DNA of 64,000 nt. Origin: Occallatibacter gabretensis (GTDB taxonomy: Bacteria > Acidobacteriota > Terriglobia > Terriglobales > Acidobacteriaceae). The DNA lies in contig NZ_LAIJ01000001.1 in assembly GCF_001449115.1 (NCBI RefSeq), forward strand, positions 310,001 through 374,000, given 5' to 3'. Below are positions 34,040 through 42,234 of this stretch, in pieces; the first letter of the stretch is position 1; each line of letters begins with the position of its first letter. Below the pieces are notes generated by a model. The model searched no databases, was not told the origin of the DNA, and saw only the letters and a program-made list of their open reading frames with translations. A program made the translations under genes and the position numbers.

Positions 34040-35038
34040 ATGGAGCTACCCCTTCACATTCTGCACGTCTACGGTTATGCGGTGCTGTTCGCGTGGGTCC
34101 TCACCGAACAGATTGGCATCCCATTGCCCGCCGCGCCGGTGCTCCTCGCAGCCGGGGCACTCTCTGCACAGCATGAGCTCAATTTCTGGCTCGTCCTCCT
34201 CGCCGCTCTCTTCGCCTGCGCCATCGCAGACAGCTCCTGGTTCTTCATTGGGCGTCGCTACGGAAGCCGCGTTGTCCGCCTCCTCTGCAAGTTTTCGCTC
34301 GAACCGATGGTCTGCGTACGCAAAACTGAAAACTCCCTCGGCGGCCGGCGCCAGCTTACGATCGTCTTCGCCAAGTTCGTTCCGGGTGTGGCCACAGTGA
34401 TGCCGCCTCTTGCCGGCCGCAGCAGTATGCGCTATGCCGAGTTCATCGCTCTTGACGGGCTGGGTGCGACGATGTGGATTACGACGCTCCTAGTTCTCGG
34501 CAGGCTCTTCGGCGACGCCCTCAAACGCGATCCAAGCCTTCTTGATACCGCAGGACGTTTCTCCGGCGCGCTACTCGTCACCGGCGTCGTTGGTTTCTTC
34601 CTTTTTCGTCTCTGGCGCCGCCATCGCACGCTGCGCCGCCTTGCCGCCTCGCGTCTTGATCCCGAAGAACTCAAGCGTCACATCGATTCCGGCGAGCCCG
34701 TTTACATCATTGATCTGCGCCACCCGCTTGAACTTGCCGAAGACCCCTTCACGCTGCCCGGTGCGCGCTCCGTCGCCGCCGAAGCCATTCGCAAATGGGC
34801 GGGCGACGTCCCCCACGATACGGATGTTGTGATCTTCTGCGCCTGCCCCGGTGAAATCTCAGCCGCCAAAGCAGCTCTCGAACTCCAGAAGTACGGCATC
34901 GAACGCGTCCGCCCGCTCAAAGGCGGCTACGACGGATGGAAAAGCCTTGGTTATCCGGTCGATGCCATCCCCGGCATTGCTCCCGTTCAGCTCGTCCAGC
35001 TCGGTATAGCCCCACGCGCTGATTCTGCGCTCTCGTAG
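34040..35038 (+). CDS. DedA-family membrane protein fused to a rhodanese domain
   Basis: 332 residues from ATG 34040 (34016 also possible). The first 200 residues form a DedA/SNARE-associated membrane domain: EQIGIPLPAAPVLLAAGAL and RRYGSRVVRLLCKF, FAKFVPGVATVMPPLAG, then further hydrophobic segments. From about 212 a rhodanese domain follows (PVYIIDLRHPLELAE) with the catalytic-site cysteines in IFCACPGEISAAKAA. DedA proteins are implicated in flipping undecaprenyl phosphate or phospholipids; rhodaneses carry sulfur. Why they are joined is not known. Monocistronic. Confidence 0.88.
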   Translation: MELPLHILHVYGYAVLFAWVLTEQIGIPLPAAPVLLAAGALSAQHELNFWLVLLAALFACAIADSSWFFIGRRYGSRVVRLLCKFSLEPMVCVRKTENSLGGRRQLTIVFAKFVPGVATVMPPLAGRSSMRYAEFIALDGLGATMWITTLLVLGRLFGDALKRDPSLLDTAGRFSGALLVTGVVGFFLFRLWRRHRTLRRLAASRLDPEELKRHIDSGEPVYIIDLRHPLELAEDPFTLPGARSVAAEAIRKWAGDVPHDTDVVIFCACPGEISAAKAALELQKYGIERVRPLKGGYDGWKSLGYPVDAIPGIAPVQLVQLGIAPRADSALS

Positions 35039-35050
35039 GGAATCAGGGCG

Positions 35051-35704
35051 TTATTGCGCTGCTTTCGCCAGCAGCTCCCGTGCTTTCCGCCGAACCCTGT
35101 CCATCAGCGCCTCATCTTCTGCAATGCGCTCCAGTTCCTCGCGGATCACGCCCACCTCGGTCGCACGTCCATCAGCCGTCATCTCGGTTAAGTTCTGCAT
35201 CTCCTGGTCTAGCCCCAATCGATCGTGCTGGCGCAGCCTCTCCAACCGCGCGCCTTCGATGATCGTTGTCGCCACGGCTTCCAGCGAATCAGCCAGTTCC
35301 TGCACGGTCTTTTCCTTTGCGTAATTAAAGCTGCATGTGCCGCTGCCATCCGGCCCTGCATAGCTCAATTGCTTCTTCCCCTGGAAAGCCACTTTCGCAT
35401 GGCTCTCGCAATCCATCTGGAAATAGTGCTCAGCCGCCGCAGTATCAAAAACATGCGACGCAAATGCCGCGCTCAGACGCACGTCCGTATTCAGATCCGG
35501 CGGCTCCATCCATCCCATCGAACTTTGGGTCGCACTCCCGCGCTCAGAATGAAAGTGCCCACTCCCATCCGGATGCAGTTCCAGCACCCATGTCGCCGGA
35601 ATCAGTCCCGGATTGGAATACTCAATCCGCACAGAGCGTTCGGCTTGTCCCCACGCAACAGCTGCGCCTGCCAGCGCCACAGCCACCCACGCCAGCCTCT
35701 TCAT
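35051..35704 (-). CDS. hypothetical secreted protein
   Basis: 217 residues with a signal peptide (MKRLAWVAVALAGAAVAWG). The middle part has strand-like regions (TWVLELHPDGSGHFHSE), and the C-terminal third is a long charged helix (RLGLDQEMQNLTEMTADGRA onward). Its start overlaps the stop of ruvC by 4 bases, so the two are co-transcribed. No known family recognised; function unknown. Confidence 0.72.
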   Translation of the reverse strand: MKRLAWVAVALAGAAVAWGQAERSVRIEYSNPGLIPATWVLELHPDGSGHFHSERGSATQSSMGWMEPPDLNTDVRLSAAFASHVFDTAAAEHYFQMDCESHAKVAFQGKKQLSYAGPDGSGTCSFNYAKEKTVQELADSLEAVATTIIEGARLERLRQHDRLGLDQEMQNLTEMTADGRATEVGVIREELERIAEDEALMDRVRRKARELLAKAAQ

Positions 35705-36204
35705 CGCACCATCCCCGCAAGTGTCTGGGCCGTGTGAATGTGGCAGATCGCAATAGCCAGCGCATCGGCGGCATCTGCCGGCTCAGGCAATTCCTTCAGC
35801 CCCAGCAGCCGAGCCACCATGAACTGTACCTGTTCCTTCTTCGCCAGCCCGTAGCCCACCACGCTGGATTTGATCTTCAGCGGCGCATATTCTGCTACTG
35901 GAACTCCCGCGCACGCCGCCGCCAGTAGCGCCACGCCTCGCACCTGCCCCAGCTTCAGTGCGCTCTTCGCATTCACGGAATAGAAGACCTCTTCCACAGC
36001 CACCACGTCTGGCCGGCATCGCTCAATCTCGTTCGTCAGCTCGCGGTAAACCTGTGCCAGCCGCTCCGGCAAAGGCTTGTTCTTCGACAGCCGAATTCCG
36101 CCCATTCCCTGGCAGACTAGACGCGCCACGCGTCCGCTATCGTCGCTGTCCACCACACCAAACCCGGTAATTTCCGTACCACAGTCAATACCAAAGACCC
36201 GCAT
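35701..36204 (-). CDS. ruvC: Holliday junction endonuclease RuvC
   Basis: 167 residues from ATG 36204. RuvC cuts four-way DNA junctions during recombination repair. The catalytic acidic residues are in FGIDCGTEITGFG, VVAVEEVFYSVNAKSALKLGQVRG and DAADALAIAICH. RuvA and RuvB are not next to it. It follows the ArsR gene by about 43 bases and overlaps the next gene by 4 bases. Confidence 0.96.
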   Translation of the reverse strand: MRVFGIDCGTEITGFGVVDSDDSGRVARLVCQGMGGIRLSKNKPLPERLAQVYRELTNEIERCRPDVVAVEEVFYSVNAKSALKLGQVRGVALLAAACAGVPVAEYAPLKIKSSVVGYGLAKKEQVQFMVARLLGLKELPEPADAADALAIAICHIHTAQTLAGMVR

Positions 36205-36247
36205 GGGGGCCAGTGTATCGCAGTGCATTACCTTCGCACTTTACACA

Positions 36248-36598
36248 TCAACCGTCTGTCGAAGGAGCATCTTTTCCTGTATTCCCCAACATCTCGCTCA
36301 GGCTGTCCAGACGCAGCTCCCACAACGTGTGGTGATTCCGGATCCACCTTTCGAGGGCATCAAAACCACGGCGGTCAATTTGGCATGTCCTCACACGCCC
36401 AACTTTTTCTGTAGCTGCCAGTCCCGTCTCCTGCAAAATATCCAGGTGCTGAACCGCCGCCGCTACAGAGATATCCGCTGCCCGCGCCAGCTCGGTTACA
36501 GTCATTGGACGCAGCGCCAGCTGCCCCAGCAGCAAACGCCGCGTCTTGTCGCTCAGTGCAAAGAACAGCCGGTCTGTGTCGATTGGCGTCTCCGCCAT
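36248..36598 (-). CDS. ArsR-type winged-helix regulator
   Basis: 116 residues from ATG 36598; the longer frame overlaps the neighbouring gene. The helix-turn-helix is RLFFALSDKTRRLLLGQLALRPMTVTELARAADISVAAAVQHLDILQETGL, ending in a wing with VRTCQIDRRGFDALERW. It starts 2 bases after the SRPBCC gene stop and is co-transcribed with it. ArsR regulators paired with SRPBCC proteins are common; the regulator often controls that pair. An inverted repeat upstream of the SRPBCC gene is the likely target. Confidence 0.9.
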   Translation of the reverse strand: MAETPIDTDRLFFALSDKTRRLLLGQLALRPMTVTELARAADISVAAAVQHLDILQETGLAATEKVGRVRTCQIDRRGFDALERWIRNHHTLWELRLDSLSEMLGNTGKDAPSTDG

Positions 36599-36600
36599 CT

Positions 36601-37083
36601 TTATGCCTCGCCCGCTGTAACCACCGCTGTCAGCCGATCCAGCAGCGTATTCCAACCATCCTCCCGCATCTTGGGCCCGTCTGAGCCCGGCAGAAAAGCC
36701 CCCTGGTGCGTGAAGATTAACTCTGTCCCCTCCGCCGTTGGCAGCAGCTCGAAGGTCGACTGCGTCACTGAAATCCGGTGCCCGCCAATCTTCATCGTTG
36801 AAGCGATCACAACGCGCTCATTTGGCACGATTTCCTGAAACCGTCCCTCGTTCTCAAGCGGGGTTCCAGGGAAGGGCGTTTGCGGACCCATCTTGTAAAC
36901 CATCCGCTGCAGGCCGCCCTCGCTAAAGTCTTGCGCGAACTCCGTCACTTCGTTCGACCTGTCCGCCGCGTACCACCGCAGCGCCTTCTCCGGATCTGAA
37001 AATGCCTCGAAGACTACCTTCGCCGGCTGCTCGAACTTCCTCTCCAGCACAAACGTGTTGTGCACTACCTTTGGCTCTGCCAT
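36601..37083 (-). CDS. SRPBCC (AHSA1-like) domain protein
   Basis: 160 residues, ATG with AGGAGGG upstream. The fold is suggested by TFVLERKFEQPAKVVFEAFSDPEKALRWYA, YKMGPQTPFPGTPLENEGRF and the C-terminal REDGWNTLLDRLTAVV, typical of AHSA1-type START-like ligand-binding proteins. It heads the SRPBCC-ArsR-ruvC series on the minus strand. Confidence 0.9.
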   Translation of the reverse strand: MAEPKVVHNTFVLERKFEQPAKVVFEAFSDPEKALRWYAADRSNEVTEFAQDFSEGGLQRMVYKMGPQTPFPGTPLENEGRFQEIVPNERVVIASTMKIGGHRISVTQSTFELLPTAEGTELIFTHQGAFLPGSDGPKMREDGWNTLLDRLTAVVTAGEA

Positions 37084-37116
37084 GACATTTTCCCTCCTAA
37101 TTTGATTTGAAAATAC

Positions 37117-37160
37117 TTAAGCAACTGCTTAACTATTAAACTATGCGAAGAAATAGTCAA
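37117..37160 (-). promoter_or_regulatory. promoter and ArsR-type operator of the SRPBCC-ArsR pair
   Basis: Minus strand: TTGACT (37155-37160), 17 bases, then AATAGT as a -10. Right after it is the palindrome TTAAGCA-AC-TGCTTAA (37117-37132). A 16-base imperfect dyad placed just downstream of the promoter is a typical ArsR operator. Confidence 0.6.
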
Positions 37161-37229
37161 TGCAAAAGTTAAGTTTTCTGTGGAAATCTTCCAAGCACAC
37201 GTTCCAGCCACTGGATAGAGCTGACAGAA

Positions 37230-37266
37230 AAGAAAAATGGCGACGGCTGGTTGGCCGTCGCCATTT
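37230..37266 (-). terminator. intrinsic terminator of the G1 peptidase gene
   Basis: A perfect 13-base-pair hairpin (37235-37247 with 37254-37266). On the minus strand the second arm is followed by TTCTTTTC. It lies 24 bases after the peptidase stop. Confidence 0.8.
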
Positions 37267-37290
37267 GGTTTCGTGCGTGTGTTGGATGTT

Positions 37291-38355
37291 TTATTCCCAG
37301 TGAGCGACGAAGGCCTCGGGGCCGACATACTCGGGATAGGAGAGGACAGTGGTACCGGGTTCCATGTCAATCGCGGTGCCGGTGGCGATGTCATAGAAGA
37401 CACTGCCTTCTGTGTAGGCATAGGAATCCCAGAAGGGAACCTCTGTGTAATCCACGATCGTCGCCAGGCTGCCGCCGACGGTGGGAGCTTCCACTACCCA
37501 CTCGGCTGAGTTGCCCTTTAGAGTCGTGCCCGCAGGAGCCGTGAAGCCGATTTCGACATACTGGTTTGTGCTCTCATTCACGATGTATGCGTAACCCTGA
37601 GTGGCCGAGGTGTGCCAGACTTCAACGAACATGTCGTCGCCGGGAGTTATGGGTAAGCTGGAAATGCGAACTTCTCCCAGGGGATACCACTCATACCACG
37701 CCGAGTAATAGGTCGACTTGGTCGTACCAGAGCAGTAGGCATCGAACTCGAAGCCGGCCTGCAGCACGTCGCTCGAATTGAAGCCGTCAATTCCATTCCA
37801 CGCCGAGCCATAAGCCCAGCCGCCGGAGCAGCCGCTCTGTTTGGCAATCGGAACAACCATGTCGTTCACCGTGTAGTAGAACGAAGTGCTTCCGTAGGCG
37901 GTCGCGCCGCTCAGGTCAACATAGCCGCTCCAGTTCGATGAGTAGTAGGTATTGCTCGGCTGCTGCGCGAGCATGGCATTGCTCTCGGTTGCCGAGGGAT
38001 TGGCCTTTGCCTTGAGCTGAGCCGGCCCATGCATAAGTGTGGTTTGCTCCAGCACAGGTGTAACGCGTGTCTGGGAGTGGGTCATGGCCTTCGCCCACGT
38101 GGCATAAGCCTTGGGCTGGAGGCTCTGATCGGGGCGCGGTGCATAGCCGTGATAGGCAAGCTCCGAGTCCGATGCCAGGAGGGGGTTAAATCCGGCCGGT
38201 GGCGCTTCAATCGTGGTAGCGCCGGGCAGGTTGGTGGTGTGCTCATTCATTTGCAGAGGGCGTTTCGGCTGGACCTGCTGGAGTGCGCTTTGTGCTATGG
38301 CCAGAGGCGCAGCGAGGGCTAGGACCGCCACCAGGGTGGACGACAGATTTTTCAT
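37291..38355 (-). CDS. secreted G1-family glutamic endopeptidase (eqolisin-like)
   Basis: 354 residues with a signal peptide (STLVAVLALAAPLAIA). A propeptide of about 125 residues precedes the catalytic domain, which starts with YYSSNWSGYVDLSG. Eqolisin motifs are WNGIDGFNSSDVLQAGFEF (the catalytic glutamine) and AEWVVEAP (the catalytic glutamate), in a beta-sandwich rich in Trp and Tyr (YSAWYEWYPLGEVRI). These peptidases act at acidic pH and were first found in fungi; acid-soil bacteria are a sensible host. Monocistronic, with its own terminator. Confidence 0.85.
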   Translation of the reverse strand: MKNLSSTLVAVLALAAPLAIAQSALQQVQPKRPLQMNEHTTNLPGATTIEAPPAGFNPLLASDSELAYHGYAPRPDQSLQPKAYATWAKAMTHSQTRVTPVLEQTTLMHGPAQLKAKANPSATESNAMLAQQPSNTYYSSNWSGYVDLSGATAYGSTSFYYTVNDMVVPIAKQSGCSGGWAYGSAWNGIDGFNSSDVLQAGFEFDAYCSGTTKSTYYSAWYEWYPLGEVRISSLPITPGDDMFVEVWHTSATQGYAYIVNESTNQYVEIGFTAPAGTTLKGNSAEWVVEAPTVGGSLATIVDYTEVPFWDSYAYTEGSVFYDIATGTAIDMEPGTTVLSYPEYVGPEAFVAHWE

Positions 38356-38511
38356 GACTTTTGCTTCCTTTCGGGGAGGTATTTCGGAGGGAAGCGCTTT
38401 GAACGGGATGGCGAAGCGTTTCTACGCGAATAGTGAAAGCGCCGGCGAGAACGTTTCAATGTCCCTTAACGACAGAGAGTTGTCTCCGGAGCTTCCGTAG
38501 CCTTGAATTTC

Positions 38512-38815
38512 TTGACTCCAGATTCAAAATCTCGTATTCTGGAGTCCTTGTGCGGTGTTGTGCCCGGTCTGCCCAAAGCAGCGGTTTTTTCCGGGCCGCC
38601 TTCTGCCAAGTCCGTTTTTCTGACGTAGTTTAGGTGAGCGGACAGGACAGAGTCAGGAGCCCTTGCGAGGGCAAACCCCGCAGTCTCACCCCAACAGCGA
38701 TGTTTGGCAGTGGGTGGAATCTTTCCCATGCGATTTGCATGGGTAACACGCTTTGCGCAATGTTTTTGACGGCCGGCGGGAGTTTCGGCCAGAAGTGTTT
38801 GAGGGAAGAAAAGAA
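38512..38815 (+). promoter_or_regulatory. rplM promoter with overlapping palindrome and long leader
   Basis: TTGACT (38512-38517), 17-base spacer, TATTCT (38535-38540) is a strong sigma-70 promoter. A perfect 9-base inverted repeat GACTCCAGA / TCTGGAGTC (38514-38522, 38538-38546) covers both boxes. A leader of about 270 bases follows before rplM, with hairpins such as GGCCGGCG and CATGCGATTTGCATG; it could mediate feedback control by a ribosomal protein. No known leader motif recognised. Confidence 0.6.
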
Positions 38816-39247
38816 ATGTCGACCTTTGTTCCAAGCGGCAAAAATATTGACCGCAAGTGGTATGTGATTGATGCCGACGGGCAGACCTTGGGCCGCCTGG
38901 CCACCAAGGCCGCCAGCGTGCTGAGCGGCAAGCTCAACCCGAAGTACGTGCCCTACATCGATATGGGCGATCACGTCATCGTGATCAACGCCGAAAAGGT
39001 GCGCCTTACCGGCCTCAAGACCCAGACCAAGGTCTATCGCCGCTACACCGGTTTCCCCGGTGGTCTGCGCGAAGAGTCCTTCACGCGTCTGCTTGCCCGC
39101 AAGCCTGAAAAGATCCTTGAAGAAGCCATCAAGGGCATGTTGCCCAAGTCCAAGCTCGGCCGTGCCATGGGCTCCAAGCTCAAGGTCTACCGTGGCGATA
39201 CGCACCCCCACCAGTCGCAGACTCCGGTCGCGATGCCGGTGGCATAA
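38816..39247 (+). CDS. rplM: 50S ribosomal protein L13
   Basis: 143 residues from ATG 38816; the earlier in-frame ATG (38753) is not needed because the family start [21 protein letters not shown] follows here. An early-assembling protein of the large subunit. Conserved [17 protein letters not shown] and [10 protein letters not shown], and the C-terminal end [19 protein letters not shown], are present. rpsI follows by 55 bases; the two are the usual L13-S9 operon. Confidence 0.98.
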   Translation: MSTFVPSGKNIDRKWYVIDADGQTLGRLATKAASVLSGKLNPKYVPYIDMGDHVIVINAEKVRLTGLKTQTKVYRRYTGFPGGLREESFTRLLARKPEKILEEAIKGMLPKSKLGRAMGSKLKVYRGDTHPHQSQTPVAMPVA

Positions 39248-39302
39248 CGACTAAGTGAAGGCCGTCCTGCGGAAGGTCGGCAGAGAGAGATAAGAGAAAA
39301 GA

Positions 39303-39698
39303 ATGGCAGATCTGGTTCAGTATTACGGCACAGGCCGCCGCAAGTCGGCGATCGCCCGCGTCTTTCTGCGTCCTGGAACGGGCGAGTGGAAAGTGAACGG
39401 CAAGGCGTTCGATGTGTACTTCGTCACTGAGCAGCAGCGCGTCGCAGCCAAGCGTACCCTGGTTGTGGCCGATGTTGCTTCGAGCTTCGATGTCCTCGTG
39501 ACCGTGAAATCGGGAGGCGTCGCTGCCCAGGCCGATGCGGTCAAGATGGGCTGCGCTCGCGCGCTGATCGAGTTCAATGCTGAGCTCCGCAAGACCCTCA
39601 AGGCTGAAGGTCTGCTCACCCGCGACGCTCGCGTTAAGGAACGCAAGAAGTACGGCCAGAAGGGTGCCCGTAAGCGGTTCCAGTTCAGCAAGCGCTAA
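39303..39698 (+). CDS. rpsI: 30S ribosomal protein S9
   Basis: 131 residues. Starts [23 protein letters not shown], and ends with the conserved basic tail [19 protein letters not shown] whose C-terminus reaches the decoding centre. Second gene of the rplM-rpsI operon. Confidence 0.98.
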   Translation: MADLVQYYGTGRRKSAIARVFLRPGTGEWKVNGKAFDVYFVTEQQRVAAKRTLVVADVASSFDVLVTVKSGGVAAQADAVKMGCARALIEFNAELRKTLKAEGLLTRDARVKERKKYGQKGARKRFQFSKR

Positions 39699-39708
39699 CG
39701 CGCTGCGG

Positions 39709-39767
39709 TGGTTAGTGCTTCGTTCCTCGTGGCTAGCAAGGTAGGCCCGAAAACGAATCACTAACCA
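39709..39767 (+). other. long-stem inverted repeat after rpsI
   Basis: 39709-39723 and 39753-39767 are complementary at 14 of 15 positions around a 29-base loop, and ACGAATCACT is repeated directly at 39753 and 39773. It may end the rplM-rpsI transcript; a T run follows at about 39784-39788. Confidence 0.45.
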
Positions 39768-39862
39768 AGAACCACGAATCACTGTTTTTCAATCCCCCGC
39801 GACAGCGGGTTAAATCCGGGTAACAGAAATGTAAGCCCGGATGCAATTCACAGAGGAGATCA

Positions 39863-40726
39863 ATGGCCACGATCACAATGAAGGAGCTGCTCGAAGCGGG
39901 TGTTCACTTCGGGCATCAGACCAAGCGCTGGAACCCCAAGATGAAGGAATACATCTTCGGTGAGCGCAATGGGATCTACATCATCGACCTGCAGAAGACG
40001 CTTAAGCTCTTCAAGGATGCATCCAGGTTCGTCACGGACCTTTGCGCGGGCGGCAAGACGATTCTCTTCGTCGGCACCAAGCGCCAGGCCCAGGACGCCG
40101 TTGCGGAAGAAGCGACGCGTGCCAGCATGCCTTACATCAACCAGCGTTGGCTGGGCGGCTTGCTCACCAACTGGGTGACTGTGCAGAAATCGGTGAAGCG
40201 CCTTCAGGAACTCGATGATATGGCTACCGATGGCCGTTATGACCTCCTCACCAAGAAGGAAGTCATTCGCCTCGAGCGCGAGCGCAAGCACCTTCAGGCG
40301 AACCTCGCCGGCATCAAGAACATGAAGCGTCTGCCGGACGCCCTCTTTGTCGTCGACTCCAACAACGAGGCCATTGCCGTCAAGGAAGCCCGCAAGCTCG
40401 GCATCCCCGTTGTCGCCGTCGTGGATACCAACTGCGACCCGACCGTGGTCGACTACGTGATTCCCGGCAACGATGACGCCTTGCGCGCCATCCGCCTCTT
40501 CACCTCGAAGATTGCCGACTCCGCCGCTGAGGGCGTCAACCTCGTAGGCGATAAGGCCTTCGCCGATGAGACCGCAGACGTGATCCCGGTCGAAGAAAGC
40601 CCCGTTGAGACCGCATCCACTGAGGACTTCAACCTTGAAGCGGCCCTGGGCGGCGGTATCCGCAAGGCTCCGGCGGCCGTTGCGGCGCTGCTCGAAGAAG
40701 CAGAGGCAGCTGAAGGCGGCGTTTAA
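39863..40726 (+). CDS. rpsB: 30S ribosomal protein S2
   Basis: 287 residues with GAGGAGA upstream. Conserved segments: [58 protein letters not shown] and [12 protein letters not shown]. The C-terminal 50 residues are an acidic extension beyond the core ([13 protein letters not shown] onward). Followed by tsf as in most bacteria. Confidence 0.98.
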   Translation: MATITMKELLEAGVHFGHQTKRWNPKMKEYIFGERNGIYIIDLQKTLKLFKDASRFVTDLCAGGKTILFVGTKRQAQDAVAEEATRASMPYINQRWLGGLLTNWVTVQKSVKRLQELDDMATDGRYDLLTKKEVIRLERERKHLQANLAGIKNMKRLPDALFVVDSNNEAIAVKEARKLGIPVVAVVDTNCDPTVVDYVIPGNDDALRAIRLFTSKIADSAAEGVNLVGDKAFADETADVIPVEESPVETASTEDFNLEAALGGGIRKAPAAVAALLEEAEAAEGGV

Positions 40727-40755
40727 TCTTTCTTGCGCGCTTCAGCGCGCATACT

Positions 40756-40800
40756 GAAGAGCGTGGCCGCGAGTAACAGGTGCCACGCTCTTCGTTTCTC
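40756..40800 (+). terminator. hairpin between rpsB and tsf
   Basis: GAAGAGCGTGGC (40756-40767) pairs perfectly with 40782-40793, followed by GTTTCTC. Its place inside the rpsB-tsf unit suggests partial termination or processing, lowering tsf relative to rpsB. Confidence 0.5.
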
Positions 40801-40859
40801 CGCGCTTCATGCGCGGCCCACGCACACAAGATCGGAATGAGAAACGAGAAGGAAGCGAG

Positions 40860-41516
40860 ATGACGACGGTGAGTGAGAAGATCGATGCAAAACTGGTAAA
40901 GGAACTTCGCGATAAGTCCGGCGCGCCCATGGGCGACTGCCTCAAGGCTCTTCAGGAGTCCAAGGGCGACATCGAGGAAGGATTCGTCGTGCTCCGCAAG
41001 CGTGGAATGGCTTCGGCGCAGAAGAAGGCCGCCCGCTCTACGAATGAGGGCTCCATCGGCACCTATATCCACGCTGGCGGCAAGATCGGCGTACTCCTGG
41101 AAATCAACTGCGAGAGCGATTTCGTCGCCCGCACCGAAGACTTCCAGGACCTGATGAGAGACATCTCCATGCATATCGCGGCCACCGATCCCCGCTATAT
41201 CAAGCCGGAAGACGTGACCATCGAAGACCTCGAGCGCGAGAAGGAAATCTATCGCGCCCAGGCCGCCGCAACCGGCAAGCCTGCTCCAGTCGTCGAAAAA
41301 ATTGTCGATGGCAAAATGGCCAAGTTCTATGAAGAGGTCTGCCTCCTTGAGCAGCCCTTCATCAAGGAACAGTCCGTCAGCATCAAGGAACTGATCGCGC
41401 AGAAGGTCGGTAAGCTCGGTGAAAACATCACTGTCCGCCGCTTCGCCCGCTTCAAGGTCGGCGCTCCTGACTGGACCGTCTCCCAGACCAAGGCCGTCGA
41501 AACCGCCGCTGAGTAA
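40860..41516 (+). CDS. tsf: elongation factor Ts
   Basis: 218 residues from ATG 40860, where a GAAGGAAG site precedes; 51 bases of the longer frame are dropped. It regenerates EF-Tu-GTP. The N-terminal KLVKELRDKSGAPMGDCLKAL matches the UBA-like domain; VLLEINCESDFVARTEDF and MDGKMAKFYEEVCLLEQPF the core. It is the shorter form of EF-Ts (about 200-220 residues), with one core subdomain instead of two. Confidence 0.97.
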   Translation: MTTVSEKIDAKLVKELRDKSGAPMGDCLKALQESKGDIEEGFVVLRKRGMASAQKKAARSTNEGSIGTYIHAGGKIGVLLEINCESDFVARTEDFQDLMRDISMHIAATDPRYIKPEDVTIEDLEREKEIYRAQAAATGKPAPVVEKIVDGKMAKFYEEVCLLEQPFIKEQSVSIKELIAQKVGKLGENITVRRFARFKVGAPDWTVSQTKAVETAAE

Positions 41517-41535
41517 GCGGAAACCACATCCAGCC

Positions 41536-41566
41536 AAAAGCCCGGAGCATTGCTCCGGGCTTTTCT
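41536..41566 (+). terminator. intrinsic terminator of rpsB-tsf
   Basis: AAAAGCCCGGAGCA (41536-41549) pairs with TGCTCCGGGCTTTT (41551-41564), and ends in a T tract. It is just after tsf. Confidence 0.9.
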
Positions 41567-41670
41567 ATTTGCATTGCGCGCAATCTTTCGCACGAAACAG
41601 CGCCATACTCTCTCGAAATTGGCTACAATTGACCCCTCCCCAAAGTCATTCTTTTTTCGGAGGTGGGCCC

Positions 41671-42153
41671 TTGCCGCGTTTCCGAGTTCTGGTCCTCACA
41701 TTATGTACGCTCCTGTCGTGCCTGGCTGTGATCGCGGCAATCTCTGGTTGCGACACTATCCGTAACGAATGGTACAAGCAGCCGCTTCAAAGGGTGCTGC
41801 TCGAAAACAGTTTTATTGGTGACATCCCTGCACGCGCGCGTGCGACTGCCATGCACAAGGTGAATCTCTCCGGATGTCCCGGCGACTTTATCTCTGCCTA
41901 TAACCAGTACATTCATGCGTGGGAAGAAGTGGCCTCCGCCGAGGATGAGAGCATAAGGTTGCAGGGCCAGACGGGGGCTGTAATCGGCGCCAGCATCGAG
42001 GCATGGCTATCGAACTCGGCCCAAACCCCTCTGAAAGATCATTCCGACGCAATGTCACAGGCGAGCAGTCACGTCAACGACGCTCATACAGATGTCGCAA
42101 AGGCCCGGCAATCTTTCGAGGATGTGACCCGAAAATATGGCCTTCAGCCTTAA
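41671..42153 (+). CDS. small lipoprotein with TTG start
   Basis: 160 residues. TTG at 41671 is preferred because GGAGG lies 7 bases before it and a lipoprotein signal follows: FRVLVLTLCTLLSCLAVIAA then a lipobox-like AISGC. The mature part is a hydrophilic, probably helical protein (YIHAWEEVASAEDESIRLQ, then DAHTDVAKARQSFEDV). No known family. It lies between tsf and pyrH, separated from both by terminator or spacer, so the ribosome-linked neighbours do not define its role. Confidence 0.7.
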   Translation: MPRFRVLVLTLCTLLSCLAVIAAISGCDTIRNEWYKQPLQRVLLENSFIGDIPARARATAMHKVNLSGCPGDFISAYNQYIHAWEEVASAEDESIRLQGQTGAVIGASIEAWLSNSAQTPLKDHSDAMSQASSHVNDAHTDVAKARQSFEDVTRKYGLQP

Positions 42154-42234
42154 CCCGAGGCGCGCTCCCGTTGCACTTGTTCGCTGATCGCTTTCCGGCA
42201 CGACCGCGCGGCGCTATGTCATACTCAGAGCAGC

